Source of the DNA: Duganella sp. 1411
GTDB taxonomy: Bacteria > Pseudomonadota > Gammaproteobacteria > Burkholderiales > Burkholderiaceae_D
Direction of reading: 5' to 3'
Assembly (NCBI RefSeq): GCF_017833525.1
Contig: NZ_JAFICD010000002.1
Location: forward strand, 930,001-994,000
DNA length: 64,000 nucleotides
Below the pieces are notes generated by a model. That model saw only the letters and a program-made list of their open reading frames with translations, did not search any database and was not told where the DNA came from. Positions 29,429 to 37,545 of the stretch are shown in pieces. The translations under genes and the position numbers were made by a program. How positions within the stretch are numbered: the stretch's first letter is position 1; each line of letters starts with the position of its first letter.

Positions 29429-29455
29429 GGGGTCGTAGCCGCCGGGTACGACCCC
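29429..29455. repeat. Hairpin in the cydA-cydB gap
   Basis: GGGGTCGTA (29429-29437), 9-nt loop, TACGACCCC (29447-29455). No T-tract. It may stabilise the cydA 3' end of the mRNA and set the cydA:cydB ratio. Confidence 0.55.
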
Positions 29456-29513
29456 GCCTCACCGGGTTGGGCCCCGGCTCCATCCACCCGCGGCAATTTC
29501 AAAGAGAAAAACC

Positions 29514-30656
29514 ATGCTATTCGACTACGAAACTTATAAAATCATCTGGTGGTGCTTCGTCGGCGTGCTGCTGATCGGCTTCGCGCTGACCGACGGCTTC
29601 GACTTCGGCGTCGGCATGTCGCTGCCCTTCCTCGGCAGGAACGACACCGAACGGCGCGTCATCATCAACACCATCGGCGCCACGTGGGAAGGCAACCAGA
29701 CCTGGTTCATCGCCGCCGGCGGCTGCCTGTTCGCGGCCTGGCCACTGGTGTACGCGGCGGCCTTCTCGGGCTTCTACATCGCGCTGATGCTGTGCCTGTT
29801 CGCGCTGTTCTTCCGTCCGGTCGGCTTCGACTACCGCAGCAAGATCGCCGATCCGCGCTGGCGCGGCACTTGGGACTGGTGCCTGTTCGTCGGCGGCCTG
29901 GTGCCACCGCTGATCTTCGGCGTCGCCTTCGGCAACCTGCTGCAGGGCGTGCCGTTCCGCTACGACGACACCATGCGCCTGACCTACAGCGGCAACTTCC
30001 TCGCGCTGCTCAATCCCTTCGGCGTGCTGGCCGGCGCGCTGAGCGTGACGATGCTGCTGATGCACGGCGCCACCTATCTGGGCCAGAAGACCGAGGGCGT
30101 CATCGCCGCCCGCTCCCGCCGGGTGGCGGTCGGCGCGGCCGCGCTGACGACGCTGTTGTTCGCCGGCGCCGGCGTCTGGATCGCGCTCGGCATCGAAGGC
30201 TTCCGCATCACCGCCATGCCGGAGGCGAACAGCGCCTTCATGCCCAACGCCAAAACGGTGGTGGCCGCCACCGGCGCCTGGCTGGACAACTACGCGCGCT
30301 GGCCGCTGATGCAAGCGTTGCCGGTGGCCGCCTTCGTCGGCGCCGGGCTGGTGATCGTGTTCACGGCGCGGCGCATGGCGCTGGCGGCGTTCCTGGCCAG
30401 CGGGCTGACGGTGGCGTCCATCATCTTGACGGCCGGCGCGGCGATGTTCCCGTTCATCATGCCCTCGTCGCTGGCGCCGGGCAGCAGCCTGACCGCCTGG
30501 GACGCCGTGGCCAGCCACAAGAGCCTGGCCGTGATGTTCTGGGTGGTGGTGGTCATGCTGCCGATCGTCGTCGCCTACACCGGCTGGGTGTACCGGGTGG
30601 TGCGCGGCAAGGTCACCGAGGCGCACATTCTTGAGAATCAACACACGGCATATTGA
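29514..30656 (+). CDS. cydB: Cytochrome bd ubiquinol oxidase subunit II
   Basis: Partner of CydA. 380 residues with about nine TM helices. Typical motifs: YETYKIIWWCFVGVLLIGFA, LTDGFDFGVGMSLPFLGRND, NTIGATWEGNQTWFIAAGG (with the conserved Trp-Glu-Gly-Asn-Gln-Val/Thr-Trp), and the C-terminal MFWVVVVMLPIVVAYTGWVY. Length matches the E. coli protein (379). cydX follows after 11 bases. Confidence 0.98.
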   Translation: MLFDYETYKIIWWCFVGVLLIGFALTDGFDFGVGMSLPFLGRNDTERRVIINTIGATWEGNQTWFIAAGGCLFAAWPLVYAAAFSGFYIALMLCLFALFFRPVGFDYRSKIADPRWRGTWDWCLFVGGLVPPLIFGVAFGNLLQGVPFRYDDTMRLTYSGNFLALLNPFGVLAGALSVTMLLMHGATYLGQKTEGVIAARSRRVAVGAAALTTLLFAGAGVWIALGIEGFRITAMPEANSAFMPNAKTVVAATGAWLDNYARWPLMQALPVAAFVGAGLVIVFTARRMALAAFLASGLTVASIILTAGAAMFPFIMPSSLAPGSSLTAWDAVASHKSLAVMFWVVVVMLPIVVAYTGWVYRVVRGKVTEAHILENQHTAY

Positions 30657-30667
30657 AAGGAATCAGC

Positions 30668-30820
30668 ATGTGGTATTTCGCCTGGATTTTAGGCGTCGGC
30701 CTGGCATTGGCCGCCGCCATCATCAACGTTATGTGGCTCGAATCGAACTACGCCTTCGGGCAGCGCGACGAGGACACCACCAGGGCCCGCTTCGAGAACG
30801 CCCGAGCGCGCGACACGTAG
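30668..30820 (+). CDS. cydX: Cytochrome bd accessory subunit CydX
   Basis: 50-residue single-TM protein, MWYFAWILGVGLALAAAIIN then VMWLESNYAF, matching the CydX/YbgT consensus that stabilises haem b595 in CydAB. The ATG follows AAAGGA by 6 bases and the cydB stop by 11. The charged C-terminal tail (QRDEDTTRARFENARARDT) ends at a TAG (30818-30820) inside CACGTAGGGGCGGACTGG, a stretch resembling the outer end of a degenerate family A repeat, so the last residues may be repeat-derived. Confidence 0.93.
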   Translation: MWYFAWILGVGLALAAAIINVMWLESNYAFGQRDEDTTRARFENARARDT

Positions 30821-30901
30821 GGGCGGACTGGCGCGGCCACAATCTTGCAAAGAATTATCTTTTATGCAATCATCGGGCATCTCGTTCACAGGGCCTGAAA
30901 C

Positions 30902-31615
30902 ATGAGCGTCGCCGTCTCCATCGCCTGTATCTCGCTGGCCACTTTTTCCGGCGTCCTCTGGCAGCGCCAGCGTCGTGCAAAACGCGAAGCCTACATCCGC
31001 GATTTCCTGCTGCCCAAGGGATTGTTCGAAGCGCTGCGGGTGCATCACCCGCAGCTCACGCTCAAGGACTGCCAGTTGGTATCGCAAGGGCTGCGCCAAT
31101 TCTTCCTGGCGCATTTGAAGAGCGGCGGCAAGTTCGTCTCGATGCCATCCCAGGTCGCCGACGATCTGTGGCACGAGTTCATCCTCTACACCCGGGCCTA
31201 CGAACAGTTCTGCCGGCGCGCTTTCGGCCGCACGCTGCACCACACGCCGGCGGTCGTGCTTAGCAAGCGCAATCAGGGCAACGCCGGCATCCGCCGCACC
31301 TGGTATTTTGCCTGTCACGAGGAAAACATCAATCCGCACAAGCCGAGCCGGCTGCCTTTGCTGTTCGCCCTGGACAGCAAACTGGACATCCCCAACGGTT
31401 TTAACTACGTGCCCGATTGCAGCGGTTTCAAGCGCAAGGACGACACGGGTTACGCCGCCGGCGGCGTCTACTGCGGCGCCGACTTGGGCGGTGGCGACGG
31501 TGGTGGCGACGGCGGCTCCGCCGATGGCGGCGGCGATGGTGGCGCCGACGGCGGCGGCGATGGTGGCTGCGGCGGCGGTTGCGGTGGTGGTGGCTGCGGC
31601 GGTGGCGGCGACTGA
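30902..31615 (+). CDS. Uncharacterised protein with GRDP-like core and Gly/Cys-rich tail
   Basis: I do not know its function. An N-terminal TM segment (about 3-20) is followed by a basic stretch and a conserved-looking core (about 30-165). This contains DDLWHEFILYTRAYEQFCRR and FGRTLHHTP, reminiscent of the W-H-x-F-I-L-x-T-x-x-Y motif of glycine-rich domain proteins. Residues about 190-237 are almost pure Gly, Asp, Ala and Cys, ending CGGGCGGGGCGGGGD with four regularly spaced Cys. 237 residues. It is a single-gene unit after cydX. Confidence 0.65.
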   Translation: MSVAVSIACISLATFSGVLWQRQRRAKREAYIRDFLLPKGLFEALRVHHPQLTLKDCQLVSQGLRQFFLAHLKSGGKFVSMPSQVADDLWHEFILYTRAYEQFCRRAFGRTLHHTPAVVLSKRNQGNAGIRRTWYFACHEENINPHKPSRLPLLFALDSKLDIPNGFNYVPDCSGFKRKDDTGYAAGGVYCGADLGGGDGGGDGGSADGGGDGGADGGGDGGCGGGCGGGGCGGGGD

Positions 31616-31730
31616 CAACCACAGCGTTCATTACCAAATCGTAATGATTTCCATATTGGCACTCGCATCAAAAAAACCTACCATGACCTCCAGCTTGCAT
31701 TAAATGCAATGATCACTGGAGGAAATAGCG

Positions 31731-32474
31731 ATGTCCCACACACTGCGCGACGGCGCCGCCACGCGTCCACTACACGGCGGGTTGATGGCGTGCCTGCTGG
31801 CGTTGGCCGCCCACGCCCACGCCGACACCAACCCCGCCGCTCCGTCGCCATCGGCCACGCGCACGCTCGATGGCGGCTGCGCGCGCGACAACGACCGCTA
31901 TGGCTGCAGCTGGCGCGGTCCATCGTCCGACTATATCGTGCAGAACCTGCCGCAATCGGATCAGGAAGTTTGGTCGGCCTGCTTCGAGCGCGAGGGCATC
32001 CATGGTCCCGAGAAACACTGCACCGGCGGCGTGCGGCGAGTGGGCGACGAACGCGCCGCCGACCTGGCCGCGGCGACCAGCGGGTTGAACGAGCGGGCCT
32101 TGCCGCAGGGCTGGACAGCACTGTCGCTACCTGTGCTGCCGGGCAGCTTCCAACAGCAGGGCAATCGCGATATCGCCCTGCTCATGTACCAAAGCCACGA
32201 AGGCCAGGACGACCAATACGGCCTGGTGGTGGTCCCGGACGCCTCAAGCAGCCAGCCGGCCAAGGTGGTCAAAACGTTCACCGATAAGGGGCCCAACGCG
32301 CCGCGCCTGTCGCTGGTCAAGCCGGGCAGCTACGCGCCGGTCTGCCACGACGGCGGTCACTGCGCGCCGGTAATGATCAGCAACGAAGCAATCGGCCTGT
32401 GCTTTGGCGAAGCCAGTTGCGAGATCATCTACTTCGACGCCGGCGCGTACCGCGAACTCTTCGTGACCGACTAA
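31731..32474 (+). CDS. Hypothetical secreted protein
   Basis: Not recognised. 247 residues; GGAGG lies 10 bases before the ATG. A signal peptide is likely, with a hydrophobic stretch at 17-30 (GLMACLLALAAHAHA); the region before it is unusually long, so a later ATG (residue 19) may be the real start. The mature part has six to eight Cys in pairs (CARDNDRYGC, CFEREG...CTGG, CHDGGHC, CFGEASC), which suggests disulfides outside the cytoplasm, and a strand-rich middle (DQYGLVVVPD). A family B hairpin begins 5 bases after the stop. Confidence 0.6.
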   Translation: MSHTLRDGAATRPLHGGLMACLLALAAHAHADTNPAAPSPSATRTLDGGCARDNDRYGCSWRGPSSDYIVQNLPQSDQEVWSACFEREGIHGPEKHCTGGVRRVGDERAADLAAATSGLNERALPQGWTALSLPVLPGSFQQQGNRDIALLMYQSHEGQDDQYGLVVVPDASSSQPAKVVKTFTDKGPNAPRLSLVKPGSYAPVCHDGGHCAPVMISNEAIGLCFGEASCEIIYFDAGAYRELFVTD

Positions 32475-32479
32475 AAGAG

Positions 32480-32563
32480 GGGGTCAAGTCTAACATTGCT
32501 ACACGAACTGAGCTTTAAAGCGCATTAGCGCTGAGCTCGTGTAGCAATGTTAGACCTGACCCC
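32480..32563. repeat. Family B hairpin repeat, copy 3
   Basis: Left arm GGGGTCAAGTCTAACATTGC then TACACGA; the right arm is its complement with one mismatch, followed inward by a shorter GCTCAGC-type pairing. 84 bp. Confidence 0.9.
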
Positions 32564-32671
32564 GGAGTGTGGTTGCCGCACGAAACTTTTAATTTCATAT
32601 GTGACATATTCAAATATGTAGTAAGTTCCATCCTTGTAGTAGCGAGCCCAGCCATCCATCGATAGCCCATC

Positions 32672-33385
32672 ATGCCCACACCTAAAATCAACCTCTCGCG
32701 CCGGACGCTGCTGATGGCGACCGCCGCCGCCGTTCCGCTCGTGTCCGCCCCGCTGTACCGCGCCCGCGCCGCCGGCCTCGAGGGCGTCGAGCTGCAGCGC
32801 TACCAGCCGCTGTTCTTTTCCGCCGCCGAGTGGCGCTTCGTCATGGCCGCCTGCGACCGCCTGATCCCCGCCGAGGGCAAGGGCCCCGGCGCGCTCGAGA
32901 CCAACGTCCCCGTCTTTATCGACCAGCAATTGCACGCCGGCCTCGGCGCCGACGTCTACATGCAGGGGCCGCACAAGAACGATGCCGCCTCCACGCTGGG
33001 CTTCCAGCACGACCACACGCCGCAACAGATGTATCGCCTCGGCATCAAGTTGGCCGAGCAATACAGCCAGCAAGTCCACAAGAAGTCGTTCGAGCAACTG
33101 GCGCCGGCCGAGCGCGACGCCCTCCTCGCCGCGCTGGAAAAGAACACCGCCGATTTCGCCGCCCTGGGCGAGCCGTCGCTGAAGGCGTCGCAATTCTTCG
33201 GCCAGCTGCTCGACGACACCAAGAACGGCTACCTGGCCGACCCCATGTACGGCGGCAACAAGGATATGAAGGCCTGGGTCGCCATCGGCTTTCCCGGCGC
33301 GCGCGCGGCCTTCACCGAGTGGGTCGACGTGCACGATGTCAAATATCCGCTGGGGCCGGTGAGCCTGAGCGGCAAACGCGCCTGA
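32672..33385 (+). CDS. Gluconate 2-dehydrogenase subunit 3 family protein
   Basis: Small subunit that escorts and anchors the flavoprotein of membrane dehydrogenases. The Tat-type signal (SRRTLLMATAAAVPLVSA) fits export of a folded complex. The body carries RFVMAACDRLIPAEGKGPGA and LLDDTKNGYLADPMYGGNKDM, typical of the family. 237 residues. First of three genes (subunit 3, GMC flavoprotein, triheme cytochrome) and 32 bases before the second. Confidence 0.9.
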   Translation: MPTPKINLSRRTLLMATAAAVPLVSAPLYRARAAGLEGVELQRYQPLFFSAAEWRFVMAACDRLIPAEGKGPGALETNVPVFIDQQLHAGLGADVYMQGPHKNDAASTLGFQHDHTPQQMYRLGIKLAEQYSQQVHKKSFEQLAPAERDALLAALEKNTADFAALGEPSLKASQFFGQLLDDTKNGYLADPMYGGNKDMKAWVAIGFPGARAAFTEWVDVHDVKYPLGPVSLSGKRA

Positions 33386-33416
33386 CCGGCCCTCCTCCTT
33401 ATTCTTCAGGTACTTT

Positions 33417-35186
33417 ATGCAAACCATCACTAACGACGAGGTCGACGTCGTCATCGTCGGCCTCGGCTGGGCCGGCTCCATCATGGCCATCGAACTGGCC
33501 AGGGAGGGCTTGAAGGTGCGCGCGCTCGAGCGCGGCCCCGATCGTCCGCCGGAAGACTTCGCCTATCCGAAACCGGCCGACCAATACGCCTACGCGATCC
33601 GCAACAAGGTGTTCGTGACGCCGCGCGACGCCGCCCTGACGGTGCGCTACAACACGGCCGAGACGGCGCTGCCGACGCGCAAATGGGGCGCCTTCGTGCC
33701 CGGCAATGGCGTCGGCGGCTCCGGCCTGCACTGGACGGGCGTGCTGATCCGCCCGACCCAGACCGACATCAAACTCAAGACCTACGCCGACCAGGCCTAC
33801 AAGCGCGGCGTGCTCGATCCCGACATGCGCATCAAAGACTTTCCATTCACGTGGCAGGAGATCGAGCCGCACATGGACAAGTTCGACAAGATCTGCGGCC
33901 TGTCCGGCACCACCGGCAACCTGGGCGGCCAGATCCAGCCGGGCGGCGATCCGTTCGAGGGCCCGCGCTCGAGCCCGTTCCCACTGCCGGCGCTGCACGA
34001 CACGCTCAACAGCTCGCTGTTCGCGGCCGCCGCCAAAAAACTGGGCTACCACCCCTTCCCCAACCCGTCGGCCAACGTCACCCAGCCGTGGACCAATCCG
34101 TACGGCGCCCAGCTGGCCCCGTGCAACTACTGCGGCTTTTGCAGCAAGTATCCGTGCCTGAATTATTCGAAGGCGTCGCCGCAGACCACCATCCTCGACG
34201 TGGTCAAGCGCCTGCCCAACTTCGACTACAAGACCGGCGCCAACGTGATCCGCGTCGACCTGCACGCCGACAAGAAGACCGCCAAAGGCGTCACCTACAT
34301 CGACGGCCAGCAGCGCGAGGTGTTCCAGCCGGCCAAGATCGTCATCCTCAGCAGCTTCCAGTTCGCCAACGTGCGCCTGATGCTGTTGTCGGGCATCGGC
34401 GAGCCGTACAACCCCGTCACCGAGCAAGGCATGATCGGGCGCAACTACGCCTTCCTCAGCGTCGGCGACGCCACCTTGTTTTTCAAGGACAAGCATTTCA
34501 ATCCGTTCGCCACGGCCGGCGCCACCGGCGAGATGTTCAACGACATTTCGCCGGGCAACTTCGACGGCCCCGGCCTCGGCTTCATCGGCGGCGCCAAGAT
34601 CCACAGCTCGCAGGCCAGCGGCGCGCCGATCGGCACCGCGCTGCCGCCCGGCACGCCGACCTGGGGCAAGGGCTGGAAGGACGGCATGGTCGACTGGTAC
34701 GGGCGCGCGATGAAGGTCAGCATCTCGACCAGCTGCATGGCCTATCGCGGCCACTACCTGGACCTGGACCCGAACTACAAGGACCCGTGGGGCCAGCCGC
34801 TGCTGCGCATGACGTTCGACTGGCGCCAGAACGAGCTCAAGCTGCAACGCCACCTGCGCGGCATCGTGCTCGACATCGCCAAGGAACTCAAGCCGGACGC
34901 CATGTCGGAGAATTTCCTCGGACTCGACTCGCACTGGGACATCACCAAATACGTCTCCACCCACAACGTCGGCGGCGCCATCATAGGCACCTCGCCGCGC
35001 GATTCGGCGCTCAACCGCTACACCCAGTCGTGGGACGTGCACAACGTCTTCGTCCCGGGCGGCAACGCCTTCCCGCAGAACTTCCAGGCCAATCCTACCG
35101 CGCTGATCGGCGCCATCACGCTGTTCGCGGCCGAGGCGATCAAACAGCAATACCTGAAAAATCCCGGACCGCTGGTGCAGGCATGA
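33417..35186 (+). CDS. GMC-family FAD-dependent dehydrogenase (sugar/alcohol/gluconate type)
   Basis: Catalytic subunit that oxidises a sugar, polyol or sugar acid in the periplasm, passing electrons to the cytochrome. 589 residues. FAD-binding DVVIVGLGWAGSIMAIELA near the start, GNGVGGSGLHWTG, and the C-terminal GMC signature around STHNVGGAIIGTSPRDSALN and FPQNFQANPT. A cysteine cluster, Cys236, Cys239, Cys242 and Cys247 (CNYCGFCSKYPC), matches the position of the iron-sulfur ligands in FAD-glucose and fructose dehydrogenases. No signal peptide of its own; it is probably carried out with the Tat subunit. Substrate not determinable. Confidence 0.9.
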   Translation: MQTITNDEVDVVIVGLGWAGSIMAIELAREGLKVRALERGPDRPPEDFAYPKPADQYAYAIRNKVFVTPRDAALTVRYNTAETALPTRKWGAFVPGNGVGGSGLHWTGVLIRPTQTDIKLKTYADQAYKRGVLDPDMRIKDFPFTWQEIEPHMDKFDKICGLSGTTGNLGGQIQPGGDPFEGPRSSPFPLPALHDTLNSSLFAAAAKKLGYHPFPNPSANVTQPWTNPYGAQLAPCNYCGFCSKYPCLNYSKASPQTTILDVVKRLPNFDYKTGANVIRVDLHADKKTAKGVTYIDGQQREVFQPAKIVILSSFQFANVRLMLLSGIGEPYNPVTEQGMIGRNYAFLSVGDATLFFKDKHFNPFATAGATGEMFNDISPGNFDGPGLGFIGGAKIHSSQASGAPIGTALPPGTPTWGKGWKDGMVDWYGRAMKVSISTSCMAYRGHYLDLDPNYKDPWGQPLLRMTFDWRQNELKLQRHLRGIVLDIAKELKPDAMSENFLGLDSHWDITKYVSTHNVGGAIIGTSPRDSALNRYTQSWDVHNVFVPGGNAFPQNFQANPTALIGAITLFAAEAIKQQYLKNPGPLVQA

Positions 35187-36469
35187 GCAAGCACGCGATG
35201 AAAACACTGACCTGCCTTCTGACCGCCGCCGTCATCGGACTCGGCATCGCCGGCCACGCGGCCGCCGCCGCACCGGCCGCGCCGGGCCAGACGCTGGCGC
35301 AACGCGGCGCCTACCTGGCGCGCGTGGGCGATTGCGTCGCCTGCCACAGCGCGCCGGGCAAGCCCGCCTTCGCCGGCGGCCTGCCCATCGACAGCGGCCT
35401 CGGCGTCCTCTACTCGACCAACATCACGCCCGACAAGGAACACGGCATCGGCAAGTACACGGAGCAGCAGTTCGCCGACGCCGTGCGCAAGGGCGTGCGC
35501 GCCGACGGCACCCACCTGTACCCCGCCATGCCGTACACCAGCTACGCCAAGGTCAGCGACGAGGACATCAAGGCGCTGTACGCCTACTTCCAGACCGGCG
35601 TTCAAGCCTCGGCCTACGCCCCGCCGGAGTCGAAGATGGGCTTCCCGTTCAACCAGCGCTGGGGCATGGTGTTCTGGAACTTCTTCTTCGCCGACAACAA
35701 ACCGTTCAAGCCGCAGCCGGGCTGGAGCCCGCAGGTGCGCAACGGCGCCTACCTGGTCGAGGGCCTGGGCCATTGCAGCACCTGCCACACGCCGCGCGGC
35801 TTCGCCATCAACGAAAAAGCCAGCAACAGCGGCGAGGCCAAGTTCCTCGCCGGCGGCGAGCTCAATGGCTGGCCGGTGCCGTCGCTGCGCGGCCTGCCGC
35901 GCTGGGACCTGGCGGCCATCGTCGACTACCTGCAAACGGGACGCAACAAGAACTCGGCGGTGGCCGGCGAGATGACCGCCGTGGTCCAGCACAGCACCTC
36001 GCAAATGACCACCGCCGACCTCAACGACATCGCCGCGTACCTGAAGGCGCTGCCGCCGGCGCCGGCGCGCGAGGCGGCCGTCAAGCCGCAGGGGCGCGAG
36101 GCCACGGTCAAGAAACTGTCGGCCGCCGTCGACCTGACGTTGGGCGAGCGCTTGTACCTGGATAATTGCTCGGCGTGCCACTTCGTCACCGGCAAGGGCG
36201 CGACGCGGGTGTTCCCCGAGCTCGACGGCGCCAGCGTGGTCAACGCGGAGAACCCGACCGCGCTGCTGCACGTGATGCTGGCGGGCGCGCGCACGCCGTC
36301 GACCGACAAGGCGCCGTCGGTGCTGGTGATGCCGGGCTTCGGCAAGCGGCTCAGCGACGGCGAGGCGGCCGCGCTGGCGAGCTTCCTGCGTCAGGGCTGG
36401 GGTAATACGGCGGCGGCGGTGTCGGAGAAGGATGTCGCCAAGGTGCGCGCCAGGATCGACGCAAAATAA
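35183..36469 (+). CDS. Triheme cytochrome c subunit of the GMC dehydrogenase
   Basis: Transfers electrons from the flavoprotein to ubiquinone. Signal peptide to about residue 30 (AGHAAAAA), then three haem motifs: CVACH (51-55), CSTCH (198-202) and CSACH (329-333), with STNITPD, LYPAMPYTSY and FLRQGWGN. 428 residues. The ATG overlaps the flavoprotein TGA (ATGA), so the two are translationally coupled. A family A repeat starts 9 bases after the stop. Confidence 0.93.
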   Translation: MSKHAMKTLTCLLTAAVIGLGIAGHAAAAAPAAPGQTLAQRGAYLARVGDCVACHSAPGKPAFAGGLPIDSGLGVLYSTNITPDKEHGIGKYTEQQFADAVRKGVRADGTHLYPAMPYTSYAKVSDEDIKALYAYFQTGVQASAYAPPESKMGFPFNQRWGMVFWNFFFADNKPFKPQPGWSPQVRNGAYLVEGLGHCSTCHTPRGFAINEKASNSGEAKFLAGGELNGWPVPSLRGLPRWDLAAIVDYLQTGRNKNSAVAGEMTAVVQHSTSQMTTADLNDIAAYLKALPPAPAREAAVKPQGREATVKKLSAAVDLTLGERLYLDNCSACHFVTGKGATRVFPELDGASVVNAENPTALLHVMLAGARTPSTDKAPSVLVMPGFGKRLSDGEAAALASFLRQGWGNTAAAVSEKDVAKVRARIDAK

Positions 36470-36477
36470 TGCCTGTG

Positions 36478-36576
36478 ACACGTAGGGCGGATTAGGCGGA
36501 ACGCCGTAATCGGCCAATGCATGCGCCGTCGAAACGCAGGCATGGCCGATTACGCTGCGCTAATCCGCCCTACGTG
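36478..36576. repeat. Family A palindromic repeat, full copy
   Basis: Starts ACACGTAGGGCGGATTAGGC, ends TAATCCGCCCTACGTGG; inverted arms around CCGTCGAAAC, and both arms carry the variant CGGCCAATGC/GCATGGCCG. It fills the gap between the cytochrome gene and the convergent AEC transporter gene. Confidence 0.92.
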
Positions 36577-36591
36577 GAACCGTGGTGTCCC

Positions 36592-37536
36592 TTAGTGCAG
36601 CAGCCACATCCACGCGCTCAACGTGAAGAACGAGGCCACCATGCAAATCAACAGCGTCGTGGCGCTGCGGTCGGCCTCGCCATACGCCTGCGCGACGATC
36701 GGATAGATGCTTAACATCGGCATCGCCGCCATCAGCAACGCCGCCGCGCGCAGCGCCGGTTCCATCGGCGCCACGCCCGCCAGCGGCAGCACGGACAGGA
36801 TCAGCAGCACGGCCAGCGGGTGCCCCACCAGCTTGCCCACCACCACCGGCAGCACCCGCTGCCAGCCGCTGCTCAGCGACAGCCCGACCAGCGTGCCGCC
36901 GATGGCGAACAGCGACACCCCGCCGCTGGCTTGCGAGAACAAGGTGACGCTGCGCAGCACCGGCTGCGGCAGCTGCAGCTCCGCCAGACTGACAACCAGG
37001 CCGGCCGTCACCGCCAGCACCAGCGGGTTGCGCGCCAGCCGCTTGAGCGATTGCCCGACCACGTGGCGCCACGAGCCGCCCGCGCCGCGCGCGCTTTCCG
37101 CCATCGCCAGCAGCAGCGGCAACATGACCAGGTTCTCGACCATGACGTTCAGCGCCAGCGCCACGCCGGCCACCGGCGCGACCAGCAACAGCAGGATCGG
37201 AAACCCCATGAAACTGCTGTTCGAACACGACACGCCCATCGCCAGGAAAGTGCTGCGCATGCGGTTCAAGCCGGCCAGCCGGCGGGCGGTCAGGTAGGCG
37301 ATCGTCATCATCAGCAACGAGCCTCCCAGATAGGCCAGCAGGTAGGCCGGGTGCAGCACCTCGCGGATATGGCGCTGGGCCAGCGCGTTGAAGATCAGCG
37401 CCGGCAGCGCGAAGTTGAGCACGAACTTGCCGAACACCCGCATGTCGGTCCGCTCGAACACGCCGAAGCGGGTGGCGAGGTAGCCGGCGAGCACAATGAT
37501 GTAGATCGGACTGGTGATGGCGAGGATATCAAGCAT
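36592..37536 (-). CDS. AEC-family (auxin efflux carrier-like) transporter
   Basis: Inner-membrane secondary transporter. 314 residues with about ten TM helices; the N-terminus PIYIIVLAGYLATRFGVF and the central FLAMGVSCSNSSFMGFPILL and C-terminal MPMLSIYPIVAQAYGE blocks are typical of the AEC family. Bacterial members export or exchange malate and other organic acids (family knowledge). It follows the ROK regulator gene by 9 bases on the same strand. Confidence 0.88.
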   Translation of the reverse strand: MLDILAITSPIYIIVLAGYLATRFGVFERTDMRVFGKFVLNFALPALIFNALAQRHIREVLHPAYLLAYLGGSLLMMTIAYLTARRLAGLNRMRSTFLAMGVSCSNSSFMGFPILLLLVAPVAGVALALNVMVENLVMLPLLLAMAESARGAGGSWRHVVGQSLKRLARNPLVLAVTAGLVVSLAELQLPQPVLRSVTLFSQASGGVSLFAIGGTLVGLSLSSGWQRVLPVVVGKLVGHPLAVLLILSVLPLAGVAPMEPALRAAALLMAAMPMLSIYPIVAQAYGEADRSATTLLICMVASFFTLSAWMWLLH

Positions 37537-37545
37537 GGACGGGCG

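Noticed and set aside
33683-35182. Long plus-strand open frame before the triheme cytochrome
   Set aside because: It is an out-of-frame reading of the GMC gene that happens to join the cytochrome frame; the cytochrome begins at ATG 35183 with its signal peptide.
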